DNA of 38,506 nt from Pectinatus sp. (lineage in GTDB: Bacteria > Bacillota > Negativicutes > Selenomonadales > Selenomonadaceae). Positions 34,357-38,506 of the stretch are shown piece after piece. The notes under the pieces are model-generated. The model was not told the origin of the DNA, searched no databases, and worked only from the letters and a program-made list of their open reading frames with translations. The stretch's first letter is position 1. Every line of letters starts with the position of its first letter. Location: positions 1-38,506 of the forward strand of contig JAHHSQ010000012.1 in the NCBI GenBank assembly GCA_020025135.1, given 5' to 3'. Position numbers and translations under genes: made by a program.

Positions 34357-35295
34357 ATGGAAAAGAAAATATATGATGTGGCTATAATCGGTGCTGGTCC
34401 TGCTGGCTTGACGGCAGCTTTGTATGCTATGCGTGCTGGTTTTAGTACGGTTATTTTTGAGGGCGATGCTCCTGGCGGAAAGTTAGTTAAAACTTTTTCT
34501 ATCGAAAATTGGCCTGGCGTCCAAGATATCAGCGGAGCTGATTTATCTTGGAATATGTACAGTCAGGTGTTGGAATTAAAACCAGATTTTATCTATTCCG
34601 TAGTTAAAAAAGTTACTTTAGAAGATGACATCAAGGTTTTGCATTATGGAGATAGTGAAGAGGTTCGCGCCAAGGTTTTGATTGTCGCTTCTGGTACGAA
34701 AGAACGCTTGATGAATGTGCCAGGTGAAAAGGAAATGATTGGCAAGGGTATCAGTTTCTGTGCTGTTTGCGATTCAGCCTTTTACAAGGATAAGGATGTT
34801 ATCGTTGTCGGTGGTGGAAATTCGGCACTTGAAGAATCAATCTATTTGGCGCGCACCGTGCGTAAAATAACGATTGTTATCAGAAGAGATGTGTTCCGCG
34901 CGGAAGAGTACATTCAAGAGCAGGTTTTGGCAAATGACAAGATTGAAGTGTTGCGCAATAAGAAACCGCATGAAGTTCTTATCGAAAATGGTAAGGTTGC
35001 TGGTTTACTTTTAGAAGATAGTCAGACGGGAGAAATTACTACTTTGCGCGCAGAAGGGATTTTCCCTTATATTGGCAATATTCCAGTCACCGCTGCAGTG
35101 CGTGATTTAGGTATTGTTGATGAAAAAGGTTACCTAGTTGTAGATGAGAAAATGCAGACAGCAGTGCCGGGAATTATCGGCGCTGGCGATGTCTGTCAGA
35201 AGAGCATTCGCCAAATCACCACAGCTGTTGGTGATGGTGCCAAGGCAGTACATGCTGTTAATGATTATTTGATGTCTTTGTATAAGAAAAAATAG
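34357..35295 (+). CDS. trxB: Thioredoxin reductase (NAD(P)H:FAD)
   Basis: The protein has 312 residues. The FAD loop is IIGAGPAGLTAALYAMRAG at the N-terminus. The redox cysteines are CAVC, in GISFCAVCDSAFYK near 131-144. The nucleotide loop is VVGGGNSALEESIYLA, and RRDVFRAEE near 180 carries the arginines that usually bind the NADPH phosphate. The C-terminal FAD motif reads GIIGAGDVCQKSIRQITTAVGDGA. The gene starts 9 bases after trxA, so both form one unit. A strong terminator follows. Confidence 0.93.
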   Translation: MEKKIYDVAIIGAGPAGLTAALYAMRAGFSTVIFEGDAPGGKLVKTFSIENWPGVQDISGADLSWNMYSQVLELKPDFIYSVVKKVTLEDDIKVLHYGDSEEVRAKVLIVASGTKERLMNVPGEKEMIGKGISFCAVCDSAFYKDKDVIVVGGGNSALEESIYLARTVRKITIVIRRDVFRAEEYIQEQVLANDKIEVLRNKKPHEVLIENGKVAGLLLEDSQTGEITTLRAEGIFPYIGNIPVTAAVRDLGIVDEKGYLVVDEKMQTAVPGIIGAGDVCQKSIRQITTAVGDGAKAVHAVNDYLMSLYKKK

Positions 35296-35312
35296 TTTTC
35301 TTAAGGGAAAAG

Positions 35313-35346
35313 AAAAACAGGCAATTAATTGCCTGTTTTTTTTTTT
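35313..35346 (+). terminator. Intrinsic terminator after trxB
   Basis: ACAGGCAATT pairs with AATTGCCTGT, with an A-tract before and a long T-tract after. Confidence 0.93.
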
Positions 35347-35394
35347 GAATTAGTAATTTCTAAGTTCTAAAAAATTTAGGTAAACTTTTTTAGT

Positions 35395-35423
35395 TTGCTT
35401 TTTGTGGTATTGTGCTATACAAT
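35395..35423 (+). promoter_or_regulatory. Possible promoter of ptsH-ptsI
   Basis: TTGCTT (35395-35400) and TACAAT (35418-35423) are 17 bases apart. I see no cre-like catabolite site in the 35347-35532 gap. Confidence 0.5.
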
Positions 35424-35532
35424 TTGATAGAATAGAATATTTTTTTGGTCAAATAGGTGATATAAAAATATCAATATGAAACAGGCCAAAAGGAAAACAG
35501 TAGTTGCTGAATTATTAGAAAGGAAGTGTCCT

Positions 35533-35802
35533 ATGTTAGAGAAAGAAGTGTTGATTGCCAATAAAACAGGTTTGCATGCGCGTCCTGCGTCTATGTTTGT
35601 GCAAACCGCTAATAAATTTCATTCCAAGATAGTGTTGAAAACAGCACAAAAAGAGGTAGATGCTAAAAGTATTCTCTCGATATTGAGTTTAGGGCTGACA
35701 AAGGGGAGTTCTGTCATTTTGCAGGTAGAGGGTGACGATGAAGAAGCGGCCATGCAGAGCTTAACTGACTTGATAGCAAGTAAATTCGGAGAAGCAGAAT
35801 AA
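35533..35802 (+). CDS. ptsH: Phosphocarrier protein HPr
   Basis: HPr carries phosphate from enzyme I to the sugar-specific PTS components. The protein has 89 residues. The active histidine is in TGLHARPASMFV near 12-23. The regulatory serine is kept in AKSILSILSLG, which suggests control by HPr kinase, as in other Firmicutes. I chose ATG 35533 with AAAGGAAG upstream; the longer frame from 35476 adds a basic stretch foreign to HPr. It overlaps ptsI by one base (TAATG), so translation is coupled. Confidence 0.95.
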   Translation: MLEKEVLIANKTGLHARPASMFVQTANKFHSKIVLKTAQKEVDAKSILSILSLGLTKGSSVILQVEGDDEEAAMQSLTDLIASKFGEAE

Positions 35803-38000
35803 TGAAACAACAAGACGATTTAAAGGCAGATTTTCGCGGTAAAGGTGTGATTACCGGTATTGCTATTGCCAAGGTCAGAAAGATAGAGGAAGACCTTTCT
35901 AAATATATGGCTAGGTATCATGCTGACAGCTTAGAGCAAGAAATTGCCAAAATACATGCTTCATTCCAAAATGTCAGCGTTTCTTTATCTGAAAATGTAC
36001 AAAATTTAAAGGCGAAGGGGATGGAAGAACAGGCTGCTATTATGGAAGCACATCGCGTCATGGCACAAGACCCCCTGTTACTCCAAAATGCTTTGAGTAA
36101 AGTGGAAACAAATCATTCAGCACCGTGCGCTGTTTTAGAAGCGACAGAAGAGGCAGCAGCGATGTTTGAAAATATTCCCGATGCTTATTTTCGAGAAAGA
36201 GCCGTGGATATTCGTGATGTGGGAAAGAGTATTGTTCGCGATATTTTAGGTATCAAAACAGGCAGTTACGCCGGCCAAGAAGCGGTTATTCTCTGTGGGA
36301 ACGAAATAGAGCCGTCGGTGATAGCTAATATTCCGACAGAACAAATTGCTGGTGTCTTGCTTGGACAAGGCAGTACAACTTGCCACGCCGTGATAATCGC
36401 TAAAGCGCGAGCTATACCAACTATTGTTGGCATTGAGGCAGAATTAACACATATCAGTGATGGAGATAAATTGATTATCAATGGTGAAACAGGCGAAGTA
36501 TTTATAAATCCCCAACCTGATATAGAAGCATTTTATCGTCAGAAATTACAGGCTCAATTAGCTTTGAAAGAGTATTATGAGAGATTAAAATATTTACCTG
36601 CTGAAACTACGGATGGCAGGCGCGTCAAATTGGCGGCTAACATTAGCACTCATTTAGATGTAGAAGCGGCGATTAAAAACTTTGGCGCAGAGGGTGTAGG
36701 ATTATTTCGTTCAGAATTTTTATTAAAGACGGCGTTGTTCTGTTAAAGTAGCGCTGTTACTAGTAAGCATATCGGGAAACTGGTATGTGCAATCGGTTTT
36801 TTGCTGATAATGAAGAGATTGAATTGCCGGAAGAGCGTAAAGCTAATCAAACTACAACGTGATGTTGAAAGAGACATGGGCGTGAAGGTGGCGAAAGCAG
36901 AAAAAATTGATTAGATGGCATATGGTTAAAACCTAAATGCTCAATAATCGCTAATCGGCAGCTAAGCTCTGCAAAAGAGACAGTTCAACGACTATTCCTC
37001 CTGAGGGAAGTAGGTACGAGCGTATCGAAGTGATTTCGCCGTCTTGGCTTTTGCGGTCAACGGAAAAGAGATAGTCTGTGCTCACGGGAAACGGTGAGGA
37101 GTTCATTTTGGACCGCACGAGTTTAGCGAGCTCGTGTGAAGAGGAAAGGGAATTGGTAACCCTTAAAAAACAGTTATGCAAACGAATAATCCACCTGATG
37201 AAGAAAAACAATTTCTCGCCTATAAAGAGGCTGTGGAAAAGTGCGGTGATGCGCTTTGCGTAATTCGCACTATGGATATTGGTGGCGATAAGCCCGTAGA
37301 TTATCTAAACATTCCACAGGAGGCTAACCCATTTTTAGGATGGCGAGCATTGCGTATTTGTTTGGCGAGACCAGAGTTTTTTATGCCTCAATTAAAAGCG
37401 ATTTTACGAGCTGGTCTGTATGGCAAAGTGGCAATCATGTTACCGATGGTCATTCAGCTCAGTGAAATAGAACGCGTACAGGAATTGTTAGAAACAGCTA
37501 AAAAAGAATTGGTAAAAGAGAATAAACCATTTTCTCATCATGTGCAATTAGGCGTGATGATTGAAACACCAGCAGCGGCGGTTTTGGCTCCAATATTAGC
37601 CAAATATGTCGATTTTTTCAGTATTGGGACAAATGATTTGGTGCAATATACCTTAGCAGTGGACCGTGTTAATGCCAATATCAGTGAGCTTTACAATCAT
37701 TTTAATCCAGCTGTATTGCGTTTGATTAGAAATACAATTCAGGCTGCTAAAGATAATGGAATTTGGGTTGGCATGTGTGGTGAAATGGCTAGCGATGCTG
37801 GAGCGGCCATTATATTGATGGCTATGGGAATTGATGAATTATCGATGAGTGCGCCTTATATTCCTTGCGTAAAAGAGGTTCTGCGGTCAATATCTGTACA
37901 AGAAGCCCAGCAAGTCTTAGAAAAAGTTTGGACAATGGAACATGGTCAAGAAATAAAGGCTTATTTGGCAGACTATATAAAAAAATTGAAAAAGCACTAA
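35802..38000 (+). CDS. ptsI: PTS enzyme I, split by a group I intron
   Basis: Enzyme I takes phosphate from phosphoenolpyruvate and passes it to HPr. Exon 1 is 35802-36723: an HPr-binding domain, the active His in GSTTCHAVIIAKA, and AEGVGLFRSEFL. Exon 2 is 37174-38000: NPPDEEKQFLAYKEAV, IRTMDIGGDKP, NPFLGWRALRI, the PEP-site block SIGTNDLVQYTLAVDR and CGEMASD. Joining gives 582 residues and the codons EFLFM at the seam, as in other enzyme I proteins (EFLFM in E. coli). Unspliced, the frame stops at TAA about 20 bases into the intron. All catalytic motifs are intact, so the gene should be functional if spliced. Confidence 0.93.
36724..37173 (+). ncRNA. Group I intron in ptsI (no ORF)
   Basis: 450 bases. 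Core elements: P (GAATTGCCGG, 36821-36830), Q (AATCGGCAGCTAAG, 36953-36966), R (GTTCAACGACTA, 36983-36994), S (AGATAGTCT, 37069-37077). P2 is 36768-36775 with 36780-36787, capped by GAAA. Exon end TTTTTAT pairs with GTTAAAG (about 36742-36748) with one U/U mismatch and U-G at the splice site. Near the 3' end are CACGAG/CTCGTG and GGG/CCC stems. The intron ends AAAAAACAG, almost as in the coaE copy. No ORF of note. Confidence 0.9.
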
Positions 38001-38015
38001 AAGAGGGATAAGATT

Positions 38016-38378
38016 TTGCAGACATATGGCAAAGAACAAAATATTAAAATCGCTTTTTTGGATATGCTAAATAAAGGGCAGGACCCGTTTTTTATCTTGC
38101 AAAAACTAGCTGAGTTGTTAGAAGAAAGTTCTGGAGAAAAACATTTTGCTAAGAAAGTACAAGATATTATTGAAACAGTCTATGGAATAGCATTAGAAGA
38201 AAAAGTAGTTTTAGAAACCAGCTTAGAGCGATTACAAAATCGTTATAATAAGATGGAACAAGCCCTCTCCGAGTTAGCTGATGATGCTGAAAAAAAGCGG
38301 TTACAATTTGCTTTAACGCAACAGAAAAAGTATCTACAGTTATTACAGGGGAAATTACTCCCAAAAGATGAAAAATAG
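38016..38378 (+). CDS. Coiled-coil protein of unknown function
   Basis: The protein has 120 residues and no membrane segment. About 65-115 is a likely coiled coil (heptads in ETSLERLQNRYNKMEQALSE and LQFALTQQKKYLQLLQGKL). The N-terminal half is acidic and helical. I recognise no family. The start is TTG at 38016 with AGAGGGA upstream. It follows ptsI by 15 bases and is followed by a strong terminator, so it is the last gene of the ptsHI transcript. Any link to PTS is guilt by association only. Confidence 0.65.
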   Translation: MQTYGKEQNIKIAFLDMLNKGQDPFFILQKLAELLEESSGEKHFAKKVQDIIETVYGIALEEKVVLETSLERLQNRYNKMEQALSELADDAEKKRLQFALTQQKKYLQLLQGKLLPKDEK

Positions 38379-38406
38379 CGGACAGCTTAGCTGTCCGCTA
38401 TTTTTT
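38376..38406 (+). terminator. Intrinsic terminator of the ptsHI operon
   Basis: TAGCGGACAGC (38376-38386) pairs with GCTGTCCGCTA (38390-38400), followed by six T. Confidence 0.93.
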
Positions 38407-38413
38407 ACCACAA

Positions 38414-38491
38414 GTGCCGTAAAGCCCCTGCCTTTAGGCATGGGGCTTTACGGCACATCCACCGAATTTGCGTAAGCAATTGAAGGTGGAT
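38414..38491. repeat. Tandem hairpins resembling an IS200/IS605-type end
   Basis: GTGCCGTAAAGCCCC (38414-38428) pairs exactly with GGGGCTTTACGGCAC (38442-38456). Inside is TGCC-TTTA-GGCA. A second stem follows directly: ATCCACC (38457-38463) with GGTGGAT (38485-38491), with an inner TTGC-GTAA-GCAA. A GCCTTTAGGC hairpin flanked by C and G runs is common at ends of IS200/IS605-type elements. The window ends 15 bases later, so no transposase can be seen. Confidence 0.45.
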
Positions 38492-38506
38492 TATAGTATA
38501 TAGTTG

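Overview
The window looks like a chromosomal origin region from a low-GC diderm Firmicute, most probably a member of the Negativicutes. The gene order rpmH-rnpA-yidD-yidC-jag-mnmE-mnmG-rsmG | dnaA-dnaN-recF-DUF721-remB is the classic Firmicutes origin arrangement. An RND efflux pump with a lipoprotein adaptor, together with HPr/enzyme I and a PyrR-type attenuator, fits a diderm Firmicute. The genus is not decidable from the sequence alone.

Layout. 45-9031 is all on the minus strand. It holds a DUF4446 membrane protein, a divergent phosphofructokinase-like protein, a secreted protein of unknown function, rsmG, mnmG, mnmE, jag, yidC, yidD, rnpA and rpmH. The gaps 9032-9344 and 10764-11012, on either side of dnaA, carry clusters of DnaA boxes and form a bipartite oriC. 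9345-18196 is on the plus strand: dnaA, dnaN, recF, a DUF721 (DciA-like)/zinc-ribbon protein, remB, then sucC-sucD and prfC where gyrB/gyrA would usually follow. 18233-21124 (minus) holds two transporters, of the AGCS and ThrE families. 21225-24276 (plus) is mutM-coaE-lytic transglycosylase. 24453-29957 is a uracil permease with a PyrR leader, then an RND adaptor and pump. 30181-31883 holds rubrerythrin and a PilZ protein. 31923-33616 (minus) holds a DD-carboxypeptidase and a hotdog thioesterase. 33734-35295 is a Fur-box-like site, a structured leader, trxA and trxB. 35533-38378 is ptsH, ptsI and an unknown coiled-coil gene. The window ends in hairpins that resemble an IS200/IS605-type end.

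The main discovery is a family of three related group I introns with no ORF. They interrupt three protein-coding housekeeping genes: coaE (22322-22715), the lytic transglycosylase (23245-23723) and ptsI (36724-37173). Each has recognisable P, Q, R and S core elements, a complementary P7 and a covarying P2 hairpin with a GAAA loop. Each insertion directly follows TTTTTAT. Removing each predicted intron restores one uninterrupted reading frame of the length expected for its family. Without splicing, each message meets an early stop. The shared insertion motif and the lack of homing endonucleases suggest non-autonomous IStron-like elements (group I intron plus IS200/IS605-type mobility); this last step is inference.

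Other points of interest are a 46-bp perfect palindrome made of four DnaA-box-like 9-mers between two genes far from oriC, a phosphofructokinase homologue with altered catalytic residues, a stem that hides the start region of the PilZ gene, and a possible structured RNA leader ahead of trxA-trxB. No rRNA, tRNA, CRISPR array or complete transposase gene was seen.
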